A DNA stretch of 42,299 bases from an uncultured bacterium (GTDB lineage: Bacteria > Planctomycetota > Planctomycetia > Gemmatales > HRBIN36): NCBI GenBank assembly GCA_937858435.1, contig CALLZJ010000055.1, positions 1 to 42,299 of the forward strand, read 5' to 3'. Below, piece after piece: positions 7,246 to 16,866 of the stretch. The notes under the pieces are model-generated. The model did no database searches. It saw only the letters and a list, made by a program, of their open reading frames with translations, and was not told the origin of the DNA. The translations under genes and the position numbers were made by a program. Every line of letters begins with the position of its first letter. Positions within the stretch are counted from its first letter, which is position 1.

Positions 7246-10107
7246 TCAAGGTAGACGGGAGGGTGGCAATTCCGGCAGGGACTGAAGCCGCTTCCGCCAG
7301 GCGTCGGCCTGTTCGGGCTTGCTCAGTTTTTCGCTCACAGCAATGACCCGTTGAGCGGCATCGTGCCTTTGCACCAGGGGAGCGTCGGCGTCGGCCATCA
7401 AGGCAGTCGCCGCCTCGATGAGCAGTGGCTCGGCCTCGGCCGCTCGCCCCTGACTGAGGAGACACAGCCCTAGGAGGCTACGCGCGATCTCTTGGCGGAA
7501 ATGGCCAGCAGGAAACGCCTTTAGACGGATAGCGAGCACGACCCGCGTGACTTCCTCGGCGGCCATGGCCTTGTCTTGGCGAAGTAGCGCCTCGGCCAAC
7601 AGCATGCGGGCTTCCTGGGTGTAGTGGTGGCTCGCGCCCAGGATGCGCTCTTGCTTGGCGACGAGTGCAGTGAACGCCTGCTCGGCATCATACCAGCGGC
7701 GCTGCCGAAGGACGTTGCGGGCCAAGGCGTACTCGGTGGCCAGGACATCTGGGTGGTCCACTCCTTGCACTTCGATAGTGTCCGCCAGGACAGCTTGGTA
7801 AAGGCGGGCCGCCTCCGCGAGTTGGCCACGCTCGTCCAGGAGGCCTGCGAGGTTGTGCCGGGACAAAAGTGTCTGCGGGTGCTTGGGGCCGAGCAGCTTT
7901 TCGCGTCGGTCCACCACCAGACGTAGGAGTGGCTCGGCTTCGTCCAATCGCTCGAGTGTTTGCAGGCAACCCGCATAGCCGCTCATGACGATGAGCGTTG
8001 CCGCCGCGTCGTCGCCGAGCCTAGCACGAAAGGCCTGGGCGGCCCGTTGGAGCAGGGGCAGAGCCTCGGCGGGCTTGCCGACGTTGAGCAGGAAGTTGCC
8101 GAGATTGAAGGTCAGCCCCAGAACGGTCAAGTCGTCGGGACCTTTGAACCGAGAGTAGCCAGTCAGGGCAGCTCGGTAATTTCGTTCGGCCTCGATGAAC
8201 TTACTGACCTCAACTTGGGCGCCGGCCAGGTTGCTTTGCAGGACGAGTGAGTCGCCATCGTCCGGTCCCTTGACTCGCGCCATGGCATCATAGGCCTGCT
8301 GGAAAAACTGCTCCGACTCGGCGAGTTTGCCCTGCTTTTGCAAAATCGTGGCCAGTTCGCCCATGGTGGCTATGGCCGTCGGATCGTCTGGCCCCAACAG
8401 GCGCTCGCGGTCCGCCAGCACGGCACGACAGGCCTTCTCGGCCTCGGCGTAGCGACCCATTGCCGTCCAGGTCGTGACCAGGTTGCTCCGGAGGTTGAGA
8501 GTGTCGATGTGATTGGGACCGACCGTCGAGTTGTAGAGCTCCAGGGCACGGCGTTGCTGGAACTCGGCCTCTCGGAACAAGCTCATGTCGAAGAACCGCG
8601 CACCGATCTGATCACGAATGAAGGCCTCCAGGTCCGGCTCGGAGGCGAACCGATCAGAGATGCGTTCGGCCGCCTGAAGCAATGCTGCCTTCATCGTTGC
8701 TTGCGGTCCAAGCTCGTTGGGATGGGCGAGTCGGAAGTAGTCTTCGCCCAAGAACTGCTTGAAGGCTTCGAGGCGGGCGGCACGCTGCTCAGCCTGCTTT
8801 TCTGCGGCCACTGCTCGTTGCCGCTCCCGTTCGGTTCGTTGCCGGGCGAGTTGGGATTGCCGCTGGGCCTCTTCGGCCTCCAGGCGCCGGGCGTCGGCAT
8901 GAAGGTAGAGCGCGCCGACGGCGATCAAGCCCGCCAGGAGGGTAAGGAAAAGCGCCGCCCCCAGCCCGGCCACCACCGGATTGCGACGGCACCAACGGCC
9001 TAGCTTGTCCATGGCCGACGCTGGCCGAGCCAGGATGGGACGCCTCTCCAGGAACCGCCTCAGGTCGGCGGCCAGGTCGCCGGCGCTGGCATACCGCTGT
9101 TCCGGCAGCTTGTTCATCGCTTTCAGGCAAATGGTCTCCAGATCGCGGGGCACACCGGGCTGGAGGGTGCGGGGCGGGAGCGGGTCGGCCATTTGAACCA
9201 ATAGGATCGTTTCTACCGCAGTGGGACCGGCGAAGGGCATCCGCCCCGTGAGCATCTCGTAGAGAATGGCCCCAAGAGCGTAAACGTCGGTCAGGGGCCC
9301 GCAGCGGCTTACATCGCCGGCCGCCTGTTCCGGAGCCATATAGTTGGGCGTGCCAATGACCATGCCGGTCTTGGTCAACTCGCTGGCCTGATCCAGCCGC
9401 TTGGCCAGGCCGAAGTCGGAGACCTTCAATGACCGGAACAGGTCGAAACGCGCCAGGTCCGAGTCACTGGCTGGCACGGTAACCGGAATGGGTACACTCT
9501 TGCCCCTGTCGGCGCTAACGAGGACATTGCCTGGTTTGAGGTCGCGATGAACGATACCGCTTTCATGGGCCGATTGCATCGCCTCGGCCAGGACCATGGC
9601 AGCCTGGGCAGCCAGGCGCGGCACCTGGGGACGCCCCCGCAGAAACCGATCGAGACTGCCTCCCCCGGCATACTCCAGCACGATGAAGGGGACGCCGCCG
9701 GCCGTCCCGACCTCATAGATCTGCGTAATGTTCGGATGACGAAGCCGCGCGAGGGTCTCTGCCTCGGTCTGAAAGCGGACGAGGTCGTCGCGCCGTGCGA
9801 ACTGTCGATCCAGAATGACCTTGATCGCCACCTGTCGCTTCAGGCGGTTATCCTCGGCAAGGTAGACGATACTCATGCCGCCGCGCCCCAACTCCCGGAT
9901 GACCGTGTAGCCAGGGATTTCGGGCTGTTTATCCAGAAAGACGGCTAGAGCCGAATTGACCATCGTCGATGGCGCAGGCTCCACGGCCAATGCGTCACTC
10001 TCGGCCCCCAGACGCAGCCACTCATCCGCCGGCAGATGAGGGGTTGGATAGTGCGGCACCTCTCGACCAGGTGGGTCGGGAGTCACAGGAGGCTGTGGCG
10101 TCTTCAT
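7246..10107 (-). CDS. Transmembrane Ser/Thr protein kinase with C-terminal TPRs (kinase 1)
   Basis: 953 residues. The PknB-type kinase domain (about 65-355) is complete: glycine loop GRGGMS (74-79), VAIK lysine 96, HRDLKPGN (187-194), DFG (231-233) and APE (258-260). An insert of about 25 residues separates the catalytic loop from DFG. WCRRNP precedes one membrane helix (about 378-402), followed by a charged coiled coil and about eight TPR units of kinesin-light-chain type to the C-terminus. Positive charges before the helix place the kinase in the cytoplasm and the TPRs outside, giving a receptor-like layout. Substrate and ligand are unknown. It is divergent from the HAF/PEP-CTERM gene, with about 230 bp between the starts. 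Confidence 0.93.
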   Translation of the reverse strand: MKTPQPPVTPDPPGREVPHYPTPHLPADEWLRLGAESDALAVEPAPSTMVNSALAVFLDKQPEIPGYTVIRELGRGGMSIVYLAEDNRLKRQVAIKVILDRQFARRDDLVRFQTEAETLARLRHPNITQIYEVGTAGGVPFIVLEYAGGGSLDRFLRGRPQVPRLAAQAAMVLAEAMQSAHESGIVHRDLKPGNVLVSADRGKSVPIPVTVPASDSDLARFDLFRSLKVSDFGLAKRLDQASELTKTGMVIGTPNYMAPEQAAGDVSRCGPLTDVYALGAILYEMLTGRMPFAGPTAVETILLVQMADPLPPRTLQPGVPRDLETICLKAMNKLPEQRYASAGDLAADLRRFLERRPILARPASAMDKLGRWCRRNPVVAGLGAALFLTLLAGLIAVGALYLHADARRLEAEEAQRQSQLARQRTERERQRAVAAEKQAEQRAARLEAFKQFLGEDYFRLAHPNELGPQATMKAALLQAAERISDRFASEPDLEAFIRDQIGARFFDMSLFREAEFQQRRALELYNSTVGPNHIDTLNLRSNLVTTWTAMGRYAEAEKACRAVLADRERLLGPDDPTAIATMGELATILQKQGKLAESEQFFQQAYDAMARVKGPDDGDSLVLQSNLAGAQVEVSKFIEAERNYRAALTGYSRFKGPDDLTVLGLTFNLGNFLLNVGKPAEALPLLQRAAQAFRARLGDDAAATLIVMSGYAGCLQTLERLDEAEPLLRLVVDRREKLLGPKHPQTLLSRHNLAGLLDERGQLAEAARLYQAVLADTIEVQGVDHPDVLATEYALARNVLRQRRWYDAEQAFTALVAKQERILGASHHYTQEARMLLAEALLRQDKAMAAEEVTRVVLAIRLKAFPAGHFRQEIARSLLGLCLLSQGRAAEAEPLLIEAATALMADADAPLVQRHDAAQRVIAVSEKLSKPEQADAWRKRLQSLPELPPSRLP

Positions 10108-10334
10108 CGGGGGGCCCCAGGCTTAATCACTGGCACCTAGTAGATCATCCGGGCTCAGGCGGGCCATTCCAAGAAAAAACTGGGAAGGTCGGCCTACGCC
10201 ATGGTTGAAAATGGGTAAGGTGGGAATTCTCCTGGCGGAGGCCGCTTTGTGACATAGATTAAAGCGAGCAAGGGCTCGGAAGCTTTACCTCCGCTGTGGC
10301 GTGGGGAATGGTCGAGGGTTCCAAGGGATTTCGC

Positions 10335-11633
10335 ATGATGAAGCATGTTCGCGTGACACTGGCCTTGATCGTGTGGGCGTTGGTCGTCTCGGCCGCGCCG
10401 GCCCAGCAGTATACGCTGATCGACCTGGGCGTTTTTCCGACGGGCAATGAAAGCCGGGCCGCGGCCCTCAACGCCTCAGGGCTGGTCACTGGAGCCGCGG
10501 GCATCACCACCGACTTCCCGCCGGATTATCGTGCCTACATCTGGCAGAGCGGCGTGATGTCGCTATTTGGCACGCCCCCCGACAGCATGGTCCCGGGCTC
10601 CGGCGGCACCGCCAGCGAAGGCCGAAGCATCAACGTCCACGGCCACGTCGTCGGGTTGACCAACCAGTTCACCGGCACAAGTTACGTGACACGCGGCTTT
10701 TACTTTGATGGCACAAACAACGTCTTCGTGCCGCTCCTGCCCGGCGGCGGGACCAATGTCGCCAACGACATCAATGCCAGCGGCATCGTGGTCGGCTACT
10801 CGAACCTGGCCGCCGATCCCGCCATGCCGCCCTACGTGGCCTTTCGCTGGGACGCCAACTCAGCCGCGCCCCCGACCCAACTGCCGACCTTCTACGGCGG
10901 GGCCAACTCGACCATCGCCAACGGTCTCAACGACGGTGGCCGGATCGTGGGCACCGGCGAGTTTGATGCCAACGGCCGTCAACGTGCATTCATTTGGGAC
11001 AACGGCGACGCCAACCTGACTGCCATCCCCGTTCTGCCTCCAATCAATGCCAGCGATCCCAACACCTTCAACAACTTCGCCAACAAGGTCAACGTCCACG
11101 GCAACGTCGTGGGCGTCTCCGACGTCAGCGACTTCTTCGGCACGGGCATCTTCCAGCAGAACGCCTTCCTCTACATCTCCGCCACCAACACGCTGATCGA
11201 CATCGGCACGCTGGGCGGCAACCTCGGTGAGGGGCGCGGCATCAACTCCTTGAACGACGTCGTCGGCTTTTCCAACGACGTTGAGAACGGCGTCGATATC
11301 GCCTTCATCTGGACTCAATCCGGCGGCATCGTCGACTTGAACACCCTGCTCGACAGCACCGGCGACGGCTGGTTCCTCGAACGGGCTGAAGCGATCAACG
11401 ACGAGGGTTGGATTGTCGGCTTTGGCATCGCTCCTAACGGCGACACCCATGCTTACCTGCTGCGGCCGGCCGCCATTCCCGAGCCAGCCACCTGGGCCTT
11501 GCTCGGCACGCTGGCCATGGGTGGGGCAGCCGGCTATTGGCATCGCCGCCGCGAAGCCCGGCTTGTTCAGGACGAAGATTCGGGCGAGGTGACGTTGGCG
11601 AACAGCCCGCCCAGTGGCTCCTCCAACGGCTGA
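10335..11633 (+). CDS. HAF-repeat extracellular protein with PEP-CTERM sorting signal
   Basis: 432 residues from the ATG at 10335, preceded by AAGGGA. A signal peptide (MMKHVRVTLALIVWALVVSA, cleavage near APA-QQ) leads into repeated HAF-type units of the form 'alaIN..G.vVG...' followed by 'AF.W'. Examples are DINASGIVVGY, GLNDGGRIVGT and GINSLNDVVGF, suggesting a beta-propeller-like extracellular protein. The C-terminus has the PEP-CTERM signal: IPEPATWALLG, a hydrophobic stretch, then HRRR, which directs exosortase-dependent processing and surface attachment. About 20 extra residues follow the basic cluster, which normally ends such proteins; they arise where the gene overlaps the ligase gene. 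Ligand unknown. Confidence 0.88.
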   Translation: MMKHVRVTLALIVWALVVSAAPAQQYTLIDLGVFPTGNESRAAALNASGLVTGAAGITTDFPPDYRAYIWQSGVMSLFGTPPDSMVPGSGGTASEGRSINVHGHVVGLTNQFTGTSYVTRGFYFDGTNNVFVPLLPGGGTNVANDINASGIVVGYSNLAADPAMPPYVAFRWDANSAAPPTQLPTFYGGANSTIANGLNDGGRIVGTGEFDANGRQRAFIWDNGDANLTAIPVLPPINASDPNTFNNFANKVNVHGNVVGVSDVSDFFGTGIFQQNAFLYISATNTLIDIGTLGGNLGEGRGINSLNDVVGFSNDVENGVDIAFIWTQSGGIVDLNTLLDSTGDGWFLERAEAINDEGWIVGFGIAPNGDTHAYLLRPAAIPEPATWALLGTLAMGGAAGYWHRRREARLVQDEDSGEVTLANSPPSGSSNG

Positions 11634-13234
11634 TCCATCGGCTCGAGCGGAAGCAGAGCCTGGAGCGTGGCCAGTACGTCGGCTTGGTCCACCGTCTTGT
11701 CTTGCCGCCAACGGGCCATCCGTGGAAACCGCAGCGCTAGCCCCGACTTGTGTCGGGGCGACCGCTGAATTCCTTCAAACGCCAGTTCGAACACCAGCTT
11801 CGGTCGCACCATTCGCACTGGGCCGAACTGCCCAACCGTGTTCTGCTTGATGAAGCGGTCCACCTGCTGAATCTCCGCGTCGCTCAGGCCTGTGTAGGCC
11901 TTGGCGATGGGAGCCAGTTCGCCTCCATGCCAGACGCCAAACGTGTAGTCGGTGTAGAGCCCCGCCCGCTTGCCGCGCCCAAGCTGTGCCCCGATGAGCA
12001 CGGCGTCGACCGTGCGTGGGGCTCTCTTCCATTTCCACCAGGCGCCCCGGACCCGACCCACGCCGTACGTCGCCGCCCGCCGCTTGAGCATTAGCCCTTC
12101 GACCTGCCGGGCCTCTGCCTCCGCATAAGAAGCATGAGCTTCCTCCCACGAGCCGATCTGAAGCAGCGGCGCGAGTAGCAGCCCGTGTCGGCCATGCCGA
12201 ACGAACAACTCTTCGAGTCGGAGTCGCCGCTCAGCCTGATCCAGTCCGCGTACGTCGACCCCGTCCAACTCCAGCAGGTCGTAGGCCAGGAAGGTCACGG
12301 GGATCATCCGCAGCAGCCGGGCGTCAGGGCGCTTACGGCCGAGCCGCCGCTGGAGCTGGGCGAAGGGCAAAGGCTGCCCCGCTCTCCAGGCGAGAAGCTC
12401 CCCATCCAGGACAGTCCCGTCGGGCAGCCCCTGGGCCACCGCGACCACGTCAGGGAATGACGCATTGAGTAGTTCCTCGCCCCGGGACCAGAGCAGCACC
12501 TCGCCCCGGCGACAAAGGAACTGGGCTCGGATGCCGTCCCACTTCCATTCGCATTGCCAGTCAGCGACGGGCCCCAGGTCGGCGGGCGGGCCGTCCAGCG
12601 GATACGCAAGCTGAAAAGGGTAGGGCTGACCTGGATCGCAAGCATGAGGGGAGTCGGCAGGGGCAAGGAGACGTTCCCAGGTCTCGACGCTGGGACTCCA
12701 CTCCCCCGCCAGGCGATGGGCCATGGTCGCGGGGTCGACTTGGGCTATGCGGGCCAGGGCGCGAGTTAGGAGCGATTGGGCCACACCCACTCGGAAAGTG
12801 CCCCCCAGCAGCTTGTGAAACAGGAATCGCTCCCGGGGGCCGAGCTGCTGCCAGGTCCGGACGACCACGGACCGGCGCGCGGCCTCGTCCAGGTCACGCA
12901 GCACCAGGAGCCGGTTCTCGATAACCTCGACGAGGGACAGATCGGCCGGTGCAGAGGGTGGCGGCAGGAGCAGGGCCAGGGCTTCCCCGTGATCGCCGAC
13001 ATTGTCCACGCACTGATCCACCAGCCAGGAAGGCAGGTTGGCTTCGGCCGCCGCCCAGGCTCGCAGCGTCGGCCCCGACACCGGGCGCTGAGCTCGACGG
13101 CCCAAGAGGCACGACAGCGCCCAGGCCGCCGCCTGGGGCTCAGCCGTGCGGAAGTACCGTTCCAGCGCCGCTTCCTTGACCGACGTCTTGGTCGTGGCGT
13201 CCAGTTCGCTGAAGAGCTGAGCAAAGCGGCGCAT
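11567..13234 (-). CDS. ATP-dependent DNA ligase
   Basis: 555 residues from the ATG at 13234, which has GGAG five bases upstream; a longer frame adds 12 residues. It seals DNA nicks using ATP, in addition to the NAD-dependent LigA every bacterium has. Order: N-terminal helical DNA-binding domain, adenylation domain with motif I EWKWDGIR (Lys about 231), motif III DGELLAW, motif IV EGLMLKRR, motif V WWKWKR, then an OB-fold domain. The LFSELD..T start resembles the bacterial ligase group often linked with an Lhr-type helicase and an exonuclease, but neither is in this window. It lies 55 bp downstream of lysC. Its last residues (after LATLQALLP) are a low-complexity tail overlapping the PEP-CTERM gene. 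Confidence 0.93.
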   Translation of the reverse strand: MRRFAQLFSELDATTKTSVKEAALERYFRTAEPQAAAWALSCLLGRRAQRPVSGPTLRAWAAAEANLPSWLVDQCVDNVGDHGEALALLLPPPSAPADLSLVEVIENRLLVLRDLDEAARRSVVVRTWQQLGPRERFLFHKLLGGTFRVGVAQSLLTRALARIAQVDPATMAHRLAGEWSPSVETWERLLAPADSPHACDPGQPYPFQLAYPLDGPPADLGPVADWQCEWKWDGIRAQFLCRRGEVLLWSRGEELLNASFPDVVAVAQGLPDGTVLDGELLAWRAGQPLPFAQLQRRLGRKRPDARLLRMIPVTFLAYDLLELDGVDVRGLDQAERRLRLEELFVRHGRHGLLLAPLLQIGSWEEAHASYAEAEARQVEGLMLKRRAATYGVGRVRGAWWKWKRAPRTVDAVLIGAQLGRGKRAGLYTDYTFGVWHGGELAPIAKAYTGLSDAEIQQVDRFIKQNTVGQFGPVRMVRPKLVFELAFEGIQRSPRHKSGLALRFPRMARWRQDKTVDQADVLATLQALLPLEPMDQPLEEPLGGLFANVTSPESSS

Positions 13235-13289
13235 GAGCGCTCCAGGCCCTCGTCGGCATTGAACACTCAATCAAGTTAGGACCGTGCGG

Positions 13290-15089
13290 CTAGACCACGC
13301 CGAAGGTCGCACGCAGTGCCGCGGCAGCAGCCGCTCCCCGGTCGCGGGGTACGGCCACGCTAATGCGCGTCTCGCTGGTCGAGATCAATGTCATGTTGAT
13401 CCCCAACTCCGCTAGGCAGGCAAACATTCTCTTCGCCACATCGGTATGAGTCCGCATGCCCACCCCCAGCACGCTCACCATGGCGATCTCGCGGTCAACC
13501 AGAACGGAGACGTTGCACTCCAACGAGGCCAGGGCCGCGCGGGTCTGCTCCAAAGCACGGTCGGCATCGCCGCGGGGAACCGTGAATGACAACTCGGCCC
13601 GCTCCAGGTCGTTGACATTGAAGACGATCAGATCGACAACGATGCCCGCCAGCGCCACCGCTCCGAAGACGCGGGCCAGGGTGGCCGGTCCGGCCGGCAG
13701 ATCGAACGCCGCTAGCCGAGCCTGCGTCTCATCGATCTGCACGTCCGCCACCAGGATGTCTTCGAGTGCCGAAAGCCACTGGGTCAAATCGCGTCGGGAC
13801 TCGGGCGAAGGGGCAGCCAGGGTCAGCGGCGTCTGCCCCATGGGCGGCTCGGCGACCGCCTCCAGGGCGAAGGCCCGATGAACGGCCCGCAGAGCAGCCA
13901 GACCGTCCGCCTTGGCCACCAGGGCGGAAATCTTGATGTCACTCGTGCTGACCATGTGTACACCGATGCTCGCGCTCGCCAGGGCCTCGAACATGGCCTG
14001 GGCCACGCCCGTGTGTGTCCGCATCCCCACGCCCACGAGGGAAATCTTGCTATGGTCGTCGGAGTGCGAGACCGTGCCGCCCAGCACGCGGGCGATCGGT
14101 CCCAGGGCGACGAGCGTGGCAGGCAAATCGCCCTTGATGACGGTGAAGCCGATCTCCGCCAGGCCGCCAGCGTCCACGCCGGCGGCAATCATATCGACCA
14201 CGAGGTTGCGGCTCGCCAGAGCCGAGAACATGCGGTCGACCAGGCCCGGATGATCCGGCAGCCCCGAAACGCGGACCCGGGCTTCGTCGCGCTCCAGGGC
14301 CACGCCTCGGGCCGGCACCGAGGCCATCCACGGTTGCTCGGGGACAATCCAGGTGCCCTCTACGTCGGAAAAGCTGTTGCGGACCTGCAGCGGCACACCG
14401 AACTTCTGAGCAAACTCAATGGCACGGGAGTGCATCACGCCCGCTCCCAGGCTGGCCAGTTCGAGCATCTCCTCGCAACTGACCTGCGTCATCTTCTGCG
14501 CCTCGGGCACGAGCCGTGGGTCGGTCGTGTAGACTCCGTCAACGTCAGTGAAGATGTCGCACTCGATGTCGTCGCGCGGCTCGGCCGGGTCGTGGCGGAG
14601 CACAGCAGCCAGAGCAACGGCCGTCGTGTCCGACCCGCCCCGGCCCAGCGTCGTGATGTTCTCTTCCTCGTCGACGCCCTGGAAGCCCGCCACGATGGCG
14701 ATATGCCCACGGGCCAGGGCCCGGCGAATCCGCGCCGTCGAGATGCTGCGAATCCGGGCCTTGGTATGGGCACTATCGGTCACAATGCCAACCTGGGCGC
14801 CGGTCAGACTCTCAGCCTGGCCGCCCAGCGTGTGGATGGCCATAGCCAGGAGGGCGATCGAAATCTGTTCCCCGGTGGCCATGAGCATGTCCAACTCTCG
14901 GGCGGGGGGTGCATCGGTGATCTCGCGAGCCAGGGAAATGAGTTCGTCGGTGGTGTCGCCACGAGCGGAGACGACCACGACAACCTCGTGGCCAGCTTGC
15001 TGGGCGCGAATGGCCCGGCGGGCGGCCGCCATGAGCCGTTCGGAGTTGGCCACGCTGGTGCCGCCGAACTTCTGGACGATGAGGGCCAC
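13290..15089 (-). CDS. lysC: Aspartate kinase with four ACT domains
   Basis: 599 residues from a GTG at 15089, giving the classic start (M)ALIVQKFGGTSVA with GAGGA eight bases upstream; an ATG at 15119 adds ten residues without a ribosome-binding site. It phosphorylates aspartate, the first step toward lysine, threonine and methionine. The kinase domain holds KFGGTS, VVSARGDTTDEL, TLGRGGSDTTA and FTDVDGVYTTDPR. Aspartate kinases are usually about 400-450 residues with two ACT domains; here the C-terminal half carries two ACT pairs. GVGMRTHT occurs once in each pair, pointing to an internal duplication. The extra ACTs probably bind amino-acid effectors (lysine, threonine). No other lysine or threonine gene adjoins it. 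Confidence 0.93.
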   Translation of the reverse strand: MALIVQKFGGTSVANSERLMAAARRAIRAQQAGHEVVVVVSARGDTTDELISLAREITDAPPARELDMLMATGEQISIALLAMAIHTLGGQAESLTGAQVGIVTDSAHTKARIRSISTARIRRALARGHIAIVAGFQGVDEEENITTLGRGGSDTTAVALAAVLRHDPAEPRDDIECDIFTDVDGVYTTDPRLVPEAQKMTQVSCEEMLELASLGAGVMHSRAIEFAQKFGVPLQVRNSFSDVEGTWIVPEQPWMASVPARGVALERDEARVRVSGLPDHPGLVDRMFSALASRNLVVDMIAAGVDAGGLAEIGFTVIKGDLPATLVALGPIARVLGGTVSHSDDHSKISLVGVGMRTHTGVAQAMFEALASASIGVHMVSTSDIKISALVAKADGLAALRAVHRAFALEAVAEPPMGQTPLTLAAPSPESRRDLTQWLSALEDILVADVQIDETQARLAAFDLPAGPATLARVFGAVALAGIVVDLIVFNVNDLERAELSFTVPRGDADRALEQTRAALASLECNVSVLVDREIAMVSVLGVGMRTHTDVAKRMFACLAELGINMTLISTSETRISVAVPRDRGAAAAAALRATFGVV

Positions 15090-15144
15090 GGTGTGCGTCC
15101 TCTGGGGTGGAGCCGTCATTCTAGCGATGGCCAGACTGATTTCA

Positions 15145-15193
15145 GATTCACCCGTGACTCTGGCGGCGGACAGGCGGTAAAATGGTGTGAATC
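15145..15193. promoter_or_regulatory. Inverted repeat in the lysC/htrA divergent spacer
   Basis: GATTCAC at 15145-15151 is repeated in inverted orientation as GTGAATC at 15187-15193, in the 122-bp spacer between divergent starts. The arms are four turns apart, so this may be a two-site operator or chance. The htrA ribosome-binding site, AAAGGGG, follows directly. Confidence 0.2.
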
Positions 15194-15211
15194 ATAAAGG
15201 GGAACTGAACC

Positions 15212-16678
15212 ATGCACCGCCTTGCACCTTTCGGACTGGCCGCCGCCATCCTGGGCACGCTCTTCCTGGCCGCCCTGTTGCTCACGCCGACCACGGGACA
15301 CACTGGTCGCCCCGTGAGTTCCAAGGCCGACGGATCCTACCGCGATCTGGTCAAGCGGGTGGCCCCCGCGATTGTCTCGATCGAGGTGGTTCGGGTCGCT
15401 CCCACGCCGCGTCGCCAGCTCCCTGACGACTCCCGCAGCGAACTGGATGACCAGGGCGACGAGCAGCCGACGCCACGGCCACGCGAACCTCGGGGTCGGC
15501 CCGGCCAGTTCGGCTCCGGCGCGGTCATCGACCCACGTGGCATCATTGTCACGAACTTCCACGTCATCCGCGGCGGCACCGAGGTCCGGGTCACCTTCGG
15601 AGACGGCCAGGTACTAACGTCCAAGGAGGTCTTTGGCGACTCCAAGACCGATTTGGCCGTCATCAAGGTCGAGGCCAAATCGCCCCTGCCCCACCTCGAA
15701 TTCGGCGACAGCGACGAGATGGAGATTGGCGACCGGGTGCTGGCCTTCGGTGCTCCATTCGGCCTGGTCGGTTCGGTCACCTCTGGCATCATCAGTGGCA
15801 AGAGCCGCAACCTGGGCATCAACGTCTATGAGGACTATCTGCAGACGGATGCCGCGATCAATCCTGGCAACAGCGGCGGGCCGCTGGTCAACCTGGATGG
15901 CCGGATCATTGGCATCAACACGGCCATTCGCAGCGATACGGGCAGCTTCCAGGGAGTGGGGCTCGCCATTCCCAGCGTCGTGGCCAAGGGCGTGGCGGCC
16001 CAACTCGCCAGCACGGGGACTGTGGTACGGGGTTATCTGGGCATCCAGTTCGCAAACGTCTCGCCGGATATGGCCCGTCGGCTCAAGCTGGACTCGAACA
16101 AGGGCGCGCTGGTCGCCGAGGTGCTGCCCGACACCCCCGCTGCCAAGGCCGGGATGCGTGAGGGCGATGTCATTCTGGCGGTGAATGGCAAACTGCTCGA
16201 CGACGCTCTTGCGCTGAAACGGTTGGTCGCCATGTATGCCGTGGGGCAGAAGATGAAACTCGACGTCTTCCGCGAGGGCAAGCGGCTATCCCTGGACGTG
16301 ACGATCGTGGCCCAACCCGCCGACCTAGCGGCCCAGCGGCAGCCGACTCCGAGCCGCGATCCTGAAGGCCAGCCCGAGACGATCAACCTGGAAGCTCTGG
16401 GCTTGGAAGTCTCCGATCTAACTGCTGCCCAGGCCGAACGTCTGGGCTTTACCCGGCCGTTGCGTGGAGCTTGGATCGTGCAGGTCAAGCCGCGGAGCGT
16501 CGCCGCTCGGGCCGGGCTGCGGACCGGCATGGTGATCACCGAGGCGAACGGCCGGCGTGTCGAGTCCGCTCGCCAGCTTCGCCAAGCCCTGGCCGGCACG
16601 TCGCTCAAGGAGGGCGTCCCCGTCTTCGTTCGTACTCCCAAGGGCGGCGATTACTTGACACTCCGCGAGGAAGATTGA
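15212..16678 (+). CDS. HtrA/DegP-type serine protease with two PDZ domains
   Basis: 488 residues, typical of DegP/DegQ proteins, which degrade or refold damaged envelope proteins. A hydrophobic N-terminal signal or anchor (about 5-25) and a proline/acid-rich linker precede the trypsin-like domain. The catalytic triad is visible: His117 in TNFHVI, Asp147 in SKTDLAVIKV, Ser221 in PGNSGGPL. PDZ 1 (about 275-360, starting GYLGIQF) and PDZ 2 (about 395-480, with RAGLRTGMVI) follow. The ATG has AAAGGGG upstream. It is divergent from lysC. The next gene, 188 bp on, encodes an outer-membrane barrel protein, a typical HtrA client class. No sigma-E-type promoter could be recognised. Confidence 0.94.
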   Translation: MHRLAPFGLAAAILGTLFLAALLLTPTTGHTGRPVSSKADGSYRDLVKRVAPAIVSIEVVRVAPTPRRQLPDDSRSELDDQGDEQPTPRPREPRGRPGQFGSGAVIDPRGIIVTNFHVIRGGTEVRVTFGDGQVLTSKEVFGDSKTDLAVIKVEAKSPLPHLEFGDSDEMEIGDRVLAFGAPFGLVGSVTSGIISGKSRNLGINVYEDYLQTDAAINPGNSGGPLVNLDGRIIGINTAIRSDTGSFQGVGLAIPSVVAKGVAAQLASTGTVVRGYLGIQFANVSPDMARRLKLDSNKGALVAEVLPDTPAAKAGMREGDVILAVNGKLLDDALALKRLVAMYAVGQKMKLDVFREGKRLSLDVTIVAQPADLAAQRQPTPSRDPEGQPETINLEALGLEVSDLTAAQAERLGFTRPLRGAWIVQVKPRSVAARAGLRTGMVITEANGRRVESARQLRQALAGTSLKEGVPVFVRTPKGGDYLTLREED

Positions 16679-16707
16679 CCCGACCGACACCATTGCGACC
16701 GACTTGA

Positions 16708-16729
16708 GCCCTTTCGAACGGGAAAGGGC
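16708..16729 (+). terminator. Hairpin after the htrA gene
   Basis: GCCCTTTC and GAAAGGGC form a perfect 8-bp stem with a six-base loop, 29 bp after the htrA stop. A smaller CCGG hairpin follows at about 16736-16747. There is no T-tract, so termination is only possible. Confidence 0.4.
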
Positions 16730-16866
16730 CAGCGTCCGGCTCGCCGGTTGCAGGATCGGCACGACTCCTATCCTCTGCAAACTCAGCAGAACACGCTTCT
16801 TGCTTAGCTTGCGAATCTTCGATCTTCTTCGCAGCCTTGGCCGATATCCCCGCCAGGGGGTCCGCC

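Noticed and set aside
13878-15197. 439-codon plus-strand frame opposite the aspartate kinase
   Set aside because: Antisense to lysC; composition typical of shadow frames and no domain.
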